Source of the DNA: Vreelandella andesensis
GTDB lineage: Bacteria > Pseudomonadota > Gammaproteobacteria > Pseudomonadales > Halomonadaceae
Assembly (NCBI RefSeq): GCF_003989795.1
Contig: NZ_RZHG01000021.1
Location: 113,033 to 177,032 of the forward strand
Direction of reading: 5' to 3'
Length of the DNA stretch: 64,000 nt
Each line of letters opens with the position of its first letter. Positions within the stretch are counted from its first letter, which is position 1. Under the pieces are notes generated by a model, which was given only the letters and a program-made list of their open reading frames with translations, was not told the DNA's origin and made no database searches. Below are positions 30,119 through 39,024 of this stretch, piece after piece. A program made the translations under genes and the position numbers.

Positions 30119-31372
30119 ATGATTCATGACGATGCAACACCGCTGGCGCAAGACCCCGACGCGCTGCCCACCACCAGCGGCCCGTTAAAAACCGTCACCG
30201 TTGGCGGCACCCGTTACACCCTGCTCGGCACCGCACACGTTTCTGCCGAAAGTGCCGACGATGTTCGTCAGTTAATCACTACTGGCAACTTTGATGCTGT
30301 TGCCATTGAGCTATGCGACGCTCGCCATCACAGCATGGACAACCCCGATGCAATGGGCGAGCAGGATCTTTTTCAAGTATTTAAACAGGGCAAAGCAGGC
30401 ATGGTAGCGGCAAGCCTGGCGCTTGGTGCGTTTCAACAACGGATTGCCGAACAATCCGGCATACAGCCCGGCGCTGAAATGCGCGCAGCAATAGAAGAGT
30501 GCCGAACTCGAAAGCTACCGCTATTGCTGGTCGATCGCGACGTCGGTATTACGTTAAAACGCATTTATCGCAACGTTCCCTGGTGGCAACGTTTTGCGCT
30601 ATTTTCAGGACTGATTGGCAGCGTAATGTCGCGCCAGGATGTTTCTAAAGAAGATATCGAAAAGCTCAAAGAAGGCGATATGCTGGAAGCCACTTTCAGT
30701 GAGTTTGCTGCCGAGTCAGAAGCTCTTTATACCCCTCTTATTCGCGAGCGCGACCGTTATATGGCGCTACGCTTAGTTGAAGAAGCCCCGCCTGGGCGCT
30801 ATCAAAACGTGTTAGTGGTGCTCGGTGCAGGGCATTTAAAAGGCACTGGAGAGCACCTGGAAGCACCACTTCCCGAAAGCCCTACCGCCGAACGCCAGTC
30901 GCTTGAGGCAACGCCGCCTACGTCTAAGGTATGGAAAGCCGCTCCTTGGGTAATTACCGCGTTGGTGCTGACCGGCTTTGTGATCGGCTTTTCACGTAAT
31001 ACGGAGCTTGGCTGGCAACTGGTCCTGGAGTGGTTTTTGATCAATGGCATTTTGTCCGGCGGCGCGACCATAGCGGCTCTTGCACACCCCGTGACAGTGA
31101 TCGCCACCTTCTTCGCCGCCCCGCTAACATCGCTTAACCCCACCATTGGGGCAGGCTTCGTAGCCGCTGGGGTAGAGCTTTATATGCGCAAGCCGAAAGT
31201 GCGCGATTTTTCAACGCTGCGCCATGATGTCACCCAACTTAAAGGGTGGTGGAAAAACCGCGTCTCACGCACTCTGCTCGTCTTCATTCTGGCAACGTTA
31301 GGCTCTGCGGTGGGCACTTGGGTAGCGGGCTTTAGAATTGCTGGCGCGCTGTTTGGCAGTGGTGCTGCTTGA
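30119..31372 (+). CDS. TraB/TrbA-family membrane protein
   Basis: A 417-residue protein of the TraB (Tiki-like) superfamily. The soluble N-terminal domain has the first family motif GTAHVSAESADDV with an IELCDARHH stretch, and the second GxxH motif in VVLGAGHLKGTGEHL. About three to four membrane helices follow from residue ~275, with EWFLINGILSGGATIAALAHP. Bacterial members are proposed membrane proteins or metalloproteases of unknown substrate. It follows trkH by 39 bp. Confidence 0.85.
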   Translation: MIHDDATPLAQDPDALPTTSGPLKTVTVGGTRYTLLGTAHVSAESADDVRQLITTGNFDAVAIELCDARHHSMDNPDAMGEQDLFQVFKQGKAGMVAASLALGAFQQRIAEQSGIQPGAEMRAAIEECRTRKLPLLLVDRDVGITLKRIYRNVPWWQRFALFSGLIGSVMSRQDVSKEDIEKLKEGDMLEATFSEFAAESEALYTPLIRERDRYMALRLVEEAPPGRYQNVLVVLGAGHLKGTGEHLEAPLPESPTAERQSLEATPPTSKVWKAAPWVITALVLTGFVIGFSRNTELGWQLVLEWFLINGILSGGATIAALAHPVTVIATFFAAPLTSLNPTIGAGFVAAGVELYMRKPKVRDFSTLRHDVTQLKGWWKNRVSRTLLVFILATLGSAVGTWVAGFRIAGALFGSGAA

Positions 31373-31382
31373 GCACGAACAA

Positions 31383-32288
31383 ATGAGCGCAATAAAACAG
31401 GCGCCATGGCAAGCCGATGCGCTGCTCCTGCTGGTAACGGTGGTGGCTGCAAGCGGGTGGATTTTCTCTAAAGAAGCGTTGGCAGGCATGCCGCCGCTAC
31501 TGTTTATCGGTACGCGCTTTTTACTGGCTGGGCTGATACTGCTGGCCTTCTCTTGGCCCGCCTTGCGGCGCATGCCTGCCCGAAGAATAAGGCGTGGTGT
31601 ACTAGTAGGTTTTTTGTTCAGCGCCGCCATTGCCTTCTGGGTCCTGGGGTTAAATTACTCTGACCATCTGGGTGAAAGCGCGTTTATTAACAGCCTAGGA
31701 ATTTTACTGGTACCGGTCGTAGCGCGATTGCTGTTTGGCGACCACCCGCCTCGCTCAACCTGGATTGCACTCCCGGTCGCCCTGTTTGGCTTTGCTCTAT
31801 TGTCACTAAACGCAGGGTTTCGAATTGAAGCCAGCCAACTGCTGATGGTAGGTGCAGCGCTCTGCTTTGCGCTACTGATCAATGTCAACACCCGCGTGGT
31901 GCGCAACGTGCCTGCACTGCCATTAACCACGCTACAGTTGCTCTCAGTGGGCGGCGTGCTGACGTGCCTATCCTTGGTCGTCGAGCATCAACCACTATCG
32001 CTCAGCCCTTCTATCCTAGGGTGGTTTATGGCCAGCGTGTTGCTGGCAAGCTCTCTACGCTTCTTTGTGCAAATTAAAGCCCAAGGCATGACGACACCCA
32101 GCCATGCGGCGGTCATTTTAATGCTCGAAGCCGTGTGGACCGCGCTGTTTGCCGCGTGGTGGTTTGGCGAAACCATGACCCTCTTACAGCTGCTTGGCTG
32201 TAGCCTGATTTTTACCGCCTTACTGATTAACCGCTGGTACTGGGTACGCAAAGTGATGTTGCGCTGGCTACCTGGCACCCAGCGCTAA
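31383..32288 (+). CDS. EamA/DMT-superfamily transporter
   Basis: A 301-residue membrane protein with about ten hydrophobic helices in two EamA halves, typical of drug/metabolite exporters. Clear segments include PPLLFIGTRFLLAGLILLAF and, in the second half, TTPSHAAVILMLEAVWTALFAAWWFGE. The ATG at 31383, ten bases after the TraB-family stop, is taken as start. Substrate unknown. Its stop codon overlaps the stop codon of the convergent DTW-domain gene. Confidence 0.9.
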   Translation: MSAIKQAPWQADALLLLVTVVAASGWIFSKEALAGMPPLLFIGTRFLLAGLILLAFSWPALRRMPARRIRRGVLVGFLFSAAIAFWVLGLNYSDHLGESAFINSLGILLVPVVARLLFGDHPPRSTWIALPVALFGFALLSLNAGFRIEASQLLMVGAALCFALLINVNTRVVRNVPALPLTTLQLLSVGGVLTCLSLVVEHQPLSLSPSILGWFMASVLLASSLRFFVQIKAQGMTTPSHAAVILMLEAVWTALFAAWWFGETMTLLQLLGCSLIFTALLINRWYWVRKVMLRWLPGTQR

Positions 32289-33046
32289 CCCTTTCGATCC
32301 AACAACCGTTGCATAGCAGCGGTTGGTTCAACAATTTTGCGATAGTACCGGCTCTCGGCGTAGCTATCGTTAAATACATCAAAGTAATCGTCTAGCACGT
32401 CAGCGGCATTTTCGTCGCCACTTTGGCGCAGCAATTCGATGGCGACTTCCGCCGTGCACAGGTGCGCTTTTGAGGCAGGTTTGCGCAGCCGATAGCGGGT
32501 CTCCCGCTCGGTACGCAACGGCAGTACCGGCAGCGCATCCAGGTAAGGGCTTTTACGGAACATCCGTCGCGCTTGACGCCAGGTGCCATCTAAAATCACA
32601 AACACCGGAATACGCCCGTGCTGCTTCACTGCGTGTACAGCATGAATGTCGACCACCCGGTCTGCGTAGTCGGGCTGGTCATCTGGAAAGATCACAAAAG
32701 GCGCGTAGCGCGGATCTTCAAGGAGTGCGACTAGCGCTTTGTCCGGTGCGGTGCGATACCAGGTAAATACGTTGGTTTGCGTCAACACATCACCAATCAA
32801 CCGCCCCGTATTGGTCGGTTTAAAATGCTCAATAGGGTGGGTCAACAACCACACCTGGGCGGTGCTATCGGCTTTCACTTGGTAAGGGCATAAGCAGTTA
32901 AGCTCGGGAAGATTGCACCCTTGGCAACGCGTGACAAAACTGCCGCGTGCTTTAAATTCACGCCGAGGTGGACGCGGATGCCCCGTCGCCGGGTCGTCGT
33001 CAGTCAATGAAGTAGGCTCAAGGGGCTTTGACGTAGCGTCAGACAT
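32285..33046 (-). CDS. tapT: DTW-domain tRNA-uridine aminocarboxypropyltransferase
   Basis: A DTW-domain protein; characterised members transfer the aminocarboxypropyl group from SAM to U47 of tRNA (acp3U). The N-terminus has a zinc-binding cysteine cluster (RCQGCNLPELNCLCP). The signature D-G-T-W occurs as LDGTWRQARRMFRKSP. About 253 residues; a ~35-residue Pro/Arg-rich leader precedes the cysteine cluster. The exact target site is inferred from the family. Divergent from bioB. Confidence 0.85.
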   Translation of the reverse strand: MSDATSKPLEPTSLTDDDPATGHPRPPRREFKARGSFVTRCQGCNLPELNCLCPYQVKADSTAQVWLLTHPIEHFKPTNTGRLIGDVLTQTNVFTWYRTAPDKALVALLEDPRYAPFVIFPDDQPDYADRVVDIHAVHAVKQHGRIPVFVILDGTWRQARRMFRKSPYLDALPVLPLRTERETRYRLRKPASKAHLCTAEVAIELLRQSGDENAADVLDDYFDVFNDSYAESRYYRKIVEPTAAMQRLLDRKG

Positions 33047-33154
33047 CCGCGCTCCAACGATTAGAAAGGGTTTGAGAAAGTGTGCTTAAGAAAGGACGAA
33101 GAGTATAAAGCAGCCCGGCCACCACGACGAACCTAGCCTCGCTAAAATCATCAG

Positions 33155-33209
33155 CTGTAAACCAAAATATTTTCTCTAGTTGACACCAAAAGCGTAACGC
33201 CGCTAGAGT
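33155..33209 (+). promoter_or_regulatory. bioB promoter with overlapping BirA operator
   Basis: TGTAAACC at 33156-33163, a 14-bp spacer, and AGTTGACAC at 33178-33186 match the known BirA operator layout (TTGTAAACC-N14/15-GGTTTACAA), the right arm with two changes. The right arm contains TTGACA (33180-33185), a perfect -35, with TAGAGT at 33204-33209 as a weaker -10 at 18 bp. Biotin-dependent repression of bioB is inferred. Confidence 0.65.
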
Positions 33210-33242
33210 CTTGTCAACTTTCAAAAGAAAAAAGGTTTACCC

Positions 33243-34319
33243 GTGACCACCGCCGTTTTCAATGCCGACGCCCCGCGCCACGACTGGACGCTGGAAGAGA
33301 TCAATACGCTATTCGCACTGCCCTTCAACGACCTGCTGTTTAAAGCCCAGCAAATACATCGCGCTCACTTTGACGCTAACGCGGTGCAGGTCTCTACCCT
33401 GCTGTCGATTAAAACGGGGGCGTGTCCGGAAGACTGCAAGTATTGCCCCCAGTCCGGCCACTACAATACTCAGCTCGAAAAAGAGAAGCTGCTGGAAATC
33501 GAAAACGTAGTTGCCCAAGCCAAGGCGGCCAAGGAAGCCGGAGCTAGCCGTTTTTGTATGGGCGCGGCCTGGCGTAGCCCTCGGGACAAAGATTTACTGC
33601 TGGTCGAAGAGATGGTTCGCCAAGTGAAAACGCTAGGGCTGGAAACCTGCATGACGCTAGGTATGGTCGACAGCAACCAAGCCAACCGTTTGGCGGCGGC
33701 TGGGCTCGATTACTACAACCATAACCTGGATACCTCCCCCGACTTCTACGGTGAAATCATCACCACCCGTACCTTCAGCGACCGCCTAGACACGTTGGCC
33801 ACCGTGCGTGAAGCGGGCATGAAAGTCTGCTCCGGCGGCATTTTAGGCATGGGCGAAGGCGCGCAAGACCGCAGCGCGCTGTTACAGCAACTGGCGAAGC
33901 TGTCGCCGCATCCAGAATCCGTGCCCATTAATATGCTGGTCAAAGTGCCGGGGACACCGCTAGAGAACGTCGAAGACCTGGACCCACTTGAGTTTATTCG
34001 CGCCATCGCTGTGGCGCGTATCATGATGCCGCAAAGTCATGTTCGGCTCTCCGCTGGCCGCGAGCAGATGAGCGAATCGACCCAAGCGCTGGCATTTCTG
34101 GCAGGAGCCAACTCGATCTTCTATGGCGACAAACTGCTAACCACCGGCAACCCTCAAGCAGACCGCGACCGCGCACTATTTGCCAAATTAGGCTTACACC
34201 CAGAGCGCCGCGATACCTGCGAAGATGAAACCGCTCACACCGAGCGCCTCACCCAACAAGCTCAGCAGCGCGCCCAGGCAGAACGGGCAGCTGAGCTTGC
34301 GGTTGATGTCAGTGGGTAA
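33243..34319 (+). CDS. bioB: Biotin synthase
   Basis: Radical-SAM enzyme that inserts sulfur into dethiobiotin. The start is GTG 33243. The SAM cluster motif CPEDCKYC lies near residue 60. The auxiliary-cluster and substrate residues are in [50 protein letters not shown] and RLSAGREQM. 358 residues with a Gln/Ala-rich tail. No other bio gene adjoins it here, so it stands alone from bioFCHD. The upstream BirA-like operator supports biotin control. Confidence 0.97.
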   Translation: MTTAVFNADAPRHDWTLEEINTLFALPFNDLLFKAQQIHRAHFDANAVQVSTLLSIKTGACPEDCKYCPQSGHYNTQLEKEKLLEIENVVAQAKAAKEAGASRFCMGAAWRSPRDKDLLLVEEMVRQVKTLGLETCMTLGMVDSNQANRLAAAGLDYYNHNLDTSPDFYGEIITTRTFSDRLDTLATVREAGMKVCSGGILGMGEGAQDRSALLQQLAKLSPHPESVPINMLVKVPGTPLENVEDLDPLEFIRAIAVARIMMPQSHVRLSAGREQMSESTQALAFLAGANSIFYGDKLLTTGNPQADRDRALFAKLGLHPERRDTCEDETAHTERLTQQAQQRAQAERAAELAVDVSG

Positions 34320-34339
34320 GTAACAGGAAGGCTGACGCT

Positions 34340-35053
34340 TCAAGGCAACAGCAGATTTCCCTGCTGCTTCCAGCGGTTCACCAGCGCTGGAACGCCCTCA
34401 CCTGCGGTAGTATTGATCGCCAGCACCCCCGGCGGTGTCAGTGCATCAGCGTCGGGGTCGACCAGCGCACACGGGGTATTCAGATCAATATACGACAGCA
34501 GCGATGCCGCCGGCATTACCGCCAAGGACGTGCCCACTACCAGCAAAAAATCCGCTTGGCTAACAAGTTCGCAAGCATCTTCAAACAGCGGCACCGACTC
34601 TCCGAACCACACCACATCCGGGCGTAGCTGGCTGCCTTTGTCACAAATATCGCCCAACGCGATGCCGCCTTTCGGCAGTGGATAACGCAGCCGCACATCT
34701 ATTGATGAGCGCGCCTTCAAAATCTCACCATGCAGATGCAACACATCACGCGACCCTGCACGCTCATGCAGATCATCAATATTTTGCGTTACAACGCTCA
34801 CTCTAAAGCCATTTTTTTCAAGCGCCGCCAGGGCTTTATGGGCAGCATTGGGTTTCGCCTTACGAATTTGCTCCCGGCGCTGGTTATAAAACTCAAGCAC
34901 GCGCTGAGGGTCTCGACGCCAACCTGCTGGGGTGGCGACCTCCTCGACCGGGTGATCTTCCCAAAGGCCATCGCTGGCACGAAACGTTTTAATTCCGCTT
35001 TCAGCGCTAATCCCAGAACCCGTAAAAACCACTAAATGCGGTGATGCTGTCAT
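34340..35053 (-). CDS. Sir2-family NAD-dependent deacylase (zinc-less type)
   Basis: Sirtuin fold: GSGISAESGIKTFRA for NAD binding, VVTQNIDDLHERAGS, the catalytic histidine in LHLHGE, WFGESVP and VVGTSLAVMPAA. ATG 35053 with GAGGAA upstream gives 237 residues; an in-frame TTG lies further out. The four zinc cysteines of classical CobB are absent, leaving only one cysteine in GDICDKGSQLRPDVVW. This matches the well-known zinc-free bacterial subgroup rather than a damaged gene. Substrates are likely acylated lysines, by family. Confidence 0.9.
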   Translation of the reverse strand: MTASPHLVVFTGSGISAESGIKTFRASDGLWEDHPVEEVATPAGWRRDPQRVLEFYNQRREQIRKAKPNAAHKALAALEKNGFRVSVVTQNIDDLHERAGSRDVLHLHGEILKARSSIDVRLRYPLPKGGIALGDICDKGSQLRPDVVWFGESVPLFEDACELVSQADFLLVVGTSLAVMPAASLLSYIDLNTPCALVDPDADALTPPGVLAINTTAGEGVPALVNRWKQQGNLLLP

Positions 35054-35086
35054 GTTTTCCTCGCGCAAATCACTGCGTACAATTTG

Positions 35087-36853
35087 CTAATATACCAGCT
35101 GCCCTATCGTGCCCGCGAAACGCTGCTTGTTGCGATACGGATAAACATCAATTATCCGCCCATCCACAATGGCTTGCTGTAGCTCCAGCCAATAATCGGG
35201 GTCAAATAACTCTGGATGCTGCTGCATAAAAATACCGCGTAGTTCCGGATTGGCAAACATAAAGGGGCCGAACTCCTCGGGGAAAATATCGTTGGGACCG
35301 ATAGAAAAGCTGTCGCCACCGCCGCACATGAAGTCATTGCCATAGGATTTAGGGATGTGCCGAAAGCGGCACTCCGTGAGATAGCACACCTCGTCGTAAT
35401 CGTAAAAAATCACGCGACCATGACGGGTAACCCCAAAGTTTTTTAACAGCATATCACCAGGGAAAATATTGGCCGCTGCCATCTGTTTAATGGCGTTACC
35501 GTAGTCTTTGAGCACCATCACGCGCTCATCCGCGCTGCACTGCTCCAGGTAGATATTCAGCGGCGTCATCATACGCTCGGTGTAGCAGTGCTTGATGATC
35601 ACTTTGTCATCTTTTAGCGACACGGTAGACGGTGCCACTTCCAGCAAATGCTCCAGACACTCTGGTGAAAAATGATCCTGCCGCGCGATAAAATTTGAGA
35701 ACTCTTGGGTATCAGCCATGCGCCCAACGCGGTCATGACGCTTCACTAACCGGTATTTTTCGCGCACCACCGCGTGGGTAACGTCTTTGGCCGGATCAAA
35801 TTTATCTTTAATGATCTTAAACACGGTGCGAAAACTGGGCAGCACAAACACCGCCATCACCATCCCGCGCACGCCAGGTGCAATGACAAACTGATCTTCA
35901 CGCTTGGCTACCTGCTGGTTTAATCCACGGAAAAATTCGGTTTTGCCATGTTTAAAAAAGCCGATTGCGGCATACAGCTCACCTTCAGGCTTGTGAGGCA
36001 TCAGTTGTTTTAAGTAATGAACAAACTCCCCCGGCACCGACACATCTACCTGGAAGTAAGCACGGGTAAACGAGAAAATAATCGAGACTTCATCGGTTTC
36101 TGTTAGCACGGTATCCAAGTGCAAACAGGGGTCGCCGCCCTGCTGCTCGCCAAACCCTTCGCCGTGCAAAATGGGAAGCACCAGCGGCACCTGCTCGCCA
36201 CCACCCGAAATACGGCCCACTAGGTAGGCGCCCTTATTGCGGTAAAAAACACTTTTCAACAACTCTAATTGAGCGTCATCTGCCTGCAAAATTGCCGCGG
36301 GTAGCAAAGTTTCCAGCAACGCTGCGCCTAACTCAATGTCGCGCTCTAAATCAGCAAAGGCGTTATCAAAGGGTGCTTCTTCAAGCGCCCAGGCAAGGGC
36401 CTGAGGCCAGTCATGGTTGACCCAATGCCGCCGACACAGCTCAATTCCCGAATGATGAGCGGCATCTTCTCGAGAGCTGTATACAAACATCCAATCGTTG
36501 CGAATATGGCGGTGGTGAAAAACTGAGCAAAACAACGAGTTAAAAAACGTCTCTGCCAGCTCGTAATCCAACCGCTGGCTAATCAGTTGCGCATAGTGCT
36601 CACGCGCTTCCCGCCACGTTTCACAGTACGTTAACGCCTCATGATCAAACGTACGCTGCAAACGTGTCAGCGTATCGCCTACTTTCTCTTCATAAAGATT
36701 GATCCGCGCTGCCGAGGCTTGCTGAGCTTCTTTCCATGCGGCCTCTCGAAAACGGCGGCTGGCATCAAACGTAATTTGCTTAAAGCGCGCACGGTAGCCA
36801 TCAAACCCATGCAGGATAGTGGCCGCTAAGCGATACGCTGGGGAGTGTTTCAT
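35087..36853 (-). CDS. aceK: Isocitrate dehydrogenase kinase/phosphatase
   Basis: Bifunctional enzyme that phosphorylates and reactivates isocitrate dehydrogenase, directing carbon into the glyoxylate shunt. 588 residues, the family length. Recognisable parts include the ATP-site APGVRGMVMAVFVLPSF, the DKFDPAKDVTHAVVREKYRLVK stretch (shared with E. coli) and DYDEVCYLTEC near the catalytic Asp. ATG 36853 is preceded by AGGAA (36865-36869, minus strand). The IS607 element begins immediately upstream, so aceK has been separated from its original promoter region. Confidence 0.95.
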   Translation of the reverse strand: MKHSPAYRLAATILHGFDGYRARFKQITFDASRRFREAAWKEAQQASAARINLYEEKVGDTLTRLQRTFDHEALTYCETWREAREHYAQLISQRLDYELAETFFNSLFCSVFHHRHIRNDWMFVYSSREDAAHHSGIELCRRHWVNHDWPQALAWALEEAPFDNAFADLERDIELGAALLETLLPAAILQADDAQLELLKSVFYRNKGAYLVGRISGGGEQVPLVLPILHGEGFGEQQGGDPCLHLDTVLTETDEVSIIFSFTRAYFQVDVSVPGEFVHYLKQLMPHKPEGELYAAIGFFKHGKTEFFRGLNQQVAKREDQFVIAPGVRGMVMAVFVLPSFRTVFKIIKDKFDPAKDVTHAVVREKYRLVKRHDRVGRMADTQEFSNFIARQDHFSPECLEHLLEVAPSTVSLKDDKVIIKHCYTERMMTPLNIYLEQCSADERVMVLKDYGNAIKQMAAANIFPGDMLLKNFGVTRHGRVIFYDYDEVCYLTECRFRHIPKSYGNDFMCGGGDSFSIGPNDIFPEEFGPFMFANPELRGIFMQQHPELFDPDYWLELQQAIVDGRIIDVYPYRNKQRFAGTIGQLVY

Positions 36854-36879
36854 GGGCTAGACTGTTCCTTAAAATGTGC

Positions 36880-38262
36880 TTAAACGTGATTAAGGACTAA
36901 TTCGCACTCTGTTAATGCCCCGTTTCCAGGTGTGTAACTAGAGCCTTGGACGGTCAGTTCCGTCCGGTAGCGGTCAGTCCGGGCTTGCAAGATGGACTTC
37001 ACTTTCGTGAACGGTGTCCAGCGCTCTATCTCGGGATCGCTGAGTCTTGCAAGCACGTTTCTCGCGGCATTATGGTCTGCTTGTACAACGTCCCCGCTTT
37101 CGCGGTAAAACTTATCTCCAACTCGCGTGCCGGTAAACAGCCCGTGGTTGAATGAGTCCGCTTGCGACGTATAGGCAGCGTTGACCAAATGCAAAGACGA
37201 ACCTCGCCTTTGAGATACAGTGTCTAGGGCCTCGGCCATCAGGCCTTTGGTCCATGTGTTCAGCCGTCTGTTCGTACCACGACCATAATTTTTTTTGCTG
37301 GCGATGGGACTGGTAAGGTCTTCGCAGACAACCATCCCAGCTTTGTTCACCAGTGCATGGGCTGCTGAGTAGATCAGCATCTTTAGGCACATCACCTGAC
37401 GATCTTGACGACGGTCGAGTTTCTTCCGGTCAAGATTGTTCTGCTCAATAACCACGCGTTTATGCGGCTTCTTACGGGCAATTGCCCGCAGCTTGTTCCG
37501 TCGAACGTATTTCTGGTTTAGGTAATCTGACTCTTTAGAAATCAGCTTACCTAAACCTTCTCCGTACGACTCCCCATCAGAGTCTACGAAGACCTCAGAG
37601 TATCCCTTGTCAATACCAACGACCTGATCGCCGCAGGACGTCTCTTGTGCAACGTCTACCTGTGAGTGTACCTCGACCCGACTGCCTTTGAGGATCAATC
37701 TCAGCGTACCTGTAGGGGCATGTTCGATAGTGGTCTTCAACGGTATCGCTAAGCGCCGTCCTTTGGCCAAGCTGGGGACCTTGATCCAGCACCTGCCGTT
37801 CTGCTCAAAGACGGTGTAGTTGTCGGAGCGAACCACGATCTGGTTGAAGGTCTTGTTCCGGCCGTGCTTGAAATGTATACGCATCTGGCGGCGCAGGAAC
37901 GGATCACTCAACCACTTGTCGCTTTTCAAGAGTGTGTACAAGCGCTTTTGCTCGGTGTCGTTTGTCGTACGTAGACGAATAGCCTGCTTGACCTTGTCCT
38001 TCGCAGCTTCTCGATACGCTTTGATGTCTGCCATGGCGTCACGGAGAGTTTCTTTCCATGCGTTGGCAGGAACAGTGAAACTACGGCCTTCACGCAGCCA
38101 ACTGTCGCGGACCTTTCGATCACCCAAACCAACACCTGCAACTGACCCGTAACGCTGCCACACTTCAGAGCGGAGCCCTCCCAGCAGCTCTGCCTGACGC
38201 AATAGCTCGGCATACTTACCACGGTTGAGGTTTTCGCTTCGCAGAACCCGCGTGACCTTCAC
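36880..38262 (-). CDS. tnpB: TnpB-family RNA-guided endonuclease of an IS607 element
   Basis: A 460-residue TnpB protein, relative and likely ancestor of Cas12 nucleases. The RuvC acidic residues are seen as D218 in VGIDKGYSE, E314 in VVCEDLTSP and D396 in QADHNAARN, so cleavage should be possible. The usual CxxC...CxxC zinc ribbon between the second and third motifs is missing; that part reads YTSQADSFNHGLF...DKFYRESG. The GTG start overlaps the tnpA stop (GTGA). Its stop codon lies inside the right-end inverted repeat, so the guide RNA scaffold probably overlaps the 3' coding region. Confidence 0.88.
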   Translation of the reverse strand: MKVTRVLRSENLNRGKYAELLRQAELLGGLRSEVWQRYGSVAGVGLGDRKVRDSWLREGRSFTVPANAWKETLRDAMADIKAYREAAKDKVKQAIRLRTTNDTEQKRLYTLLKSDKWLSDPFLRRQMRIHFKHGRNKTFNQIVVRSDNYTVFEQNGRCWIKVPSLAKGRRLAIPLKTTIEHAPTGTLRLILKGSRVEVHSQVDVAQETSCGDQVVGIDKGYSEVFVDSDGESYGEGLGKLISKESDYLNQKYVRRNKLRAIARKKPHKRVVIEQNNLDRKKLDRRQDRQVMCLKMLIYSAAHALVNKAGMVVCEDLTSPIASKKNYGRGTNRRLNTWTKGLMAEALDTVSQRRGSSLHLVNAAYTSQADSFNHGLFTGTRVGDKFYRESGDVVQADHNAARNVLARLSDPEIERWTPFTKVKSILQARTDRYRTELTVQGSSYTPGNGALTECELVLNHV

Positions 38263-38879
38263 AGTGCATCATCCTCGGCGCTTATGAGTGCAGCAACCTT
38301 CTTCTTGTACTTACGGAGACCATACAGTCGCGACGAGAAGCAGTTGATGATCGTCAATAAATCCTGAGTTACCTCCTCTGTGGGTGAAAGGCTCTCGTGA
38401 TTCATGACTACAATTGTACAACCGTGACGTTCTGCGAATTGCTCAAACCATTCGTAACCGAAGCGTACAAGGCGATCCTTGTGCGCTATTACCAGTCTCG
38501 AAACTTTCCCAGACTCGATGTCAATCATCAGCTGATTGAATTTCTCACGCTTGTAGTTCAGCCCACTACCTACCTCAGATACCCATGAAGACACTGCATA
38601 GCCGCTGGCTGCAGAGAAAGTCTCTAACGCTGCCACTTGGTTAGCTAAGTCAGGCTTCTGAGCTGAGCTAGAAACACGGGTGTACACCACCGTATCACCG
38701 GTAGCAGCTTCAGCCTTCACACCGATGTAGGCGAGGTACTGGTCGTGGGTGTAATAACGACGTCCCTTGGCATGACGGTGAACCACCAAGATACCGTCTC
38801 TATCCCAGCGTTGCAGAGTCTTTACCGACTTCCCCAGCATCTTTGCGAAAGTGCCTATAGCGTACATGCCGCGTTCCAT
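38259..38879 (-). CDS. tnpA: IS607-family serine recombinase (transposase TnpA)
   Basis: A 206-residue small serine recombinase. A MerR-like DNA-binding domain comes first (AIGTFAKMLGKSVKTLQRWDRDGIL), then the catalytic domain with VVYTRVSSSAQKPDLANQ (nucleophile serine near 70) and RLVIAHKDRLVRFGYEWFE. DNA-binding domain first is the IS607 order. Two in-frame starts, ATG 38879 and ATG 38867, are possible; the second has GGAAC upstream. Appears intact. Confidence 0.92.
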   Translation of the reverse strand: MERGMYAIGTFAKMLGKSVKTLQRWDRDGILVVHRHAKGRRYYTHDQYLAYIGVKAEAATGDTVVYTRVSSSAQKPDLANQVAALETFSAASGYAVSSWVSEVGSGLNYKREKFNQLMIDIESGKVSRLVIAHKDRLVRFGYEWFEQFAERHGCTIVVMNHESLSPTEEVTQDLLTIINCFSSRLYGLRKYKKKVAALISAEDDAL

Positions 38880-39024
38880 TGTTTAAGTATCTACGCATTA
38901 CGCACACTTTTAAGCACCTGTATCTATATTTTTATTTACTATTAACACCTCCTGATTATTTCTTCCAGCTTCGCGTAACGGGAAACTACATGCGAGAAGA
39001 CCTTGGTGGAGGCATGTATTAACG

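Larger units (their letters stand above)
36867..38918 (-). mobile_element. IS607-family insertion sequence (tnpA serine recombinase + tnpB)
   Basis: About 2.05 kb containing overlapping tnpA and tnpB, both on the minus strand. Near-identical 13-bp sequences lie inverted at the two sides: GTGCTTAAACGTG at 36876-36888 (plus strand) and GTGCTTAAAAGTG as the complement of 38905-38917. Each is bordered by a GG dinucleotide on the minus strand (36867-36868 and 38917-38918), the core that IS607 recombinases are known to use. The exact ends are inferred. It lies between the tyrosine ammonia-lyase gene and aceK. Confidence 0.8.

Noticed and set aside
34340..35053. Sirtuin as a degenerate gene because zinc cysteines are missing
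   Set aside because: All NAD and catalytic motifs are intact and the region matches a known zinc-free sirtuin subgroup, with GDICDKGSQLRP in place of the ribbon.
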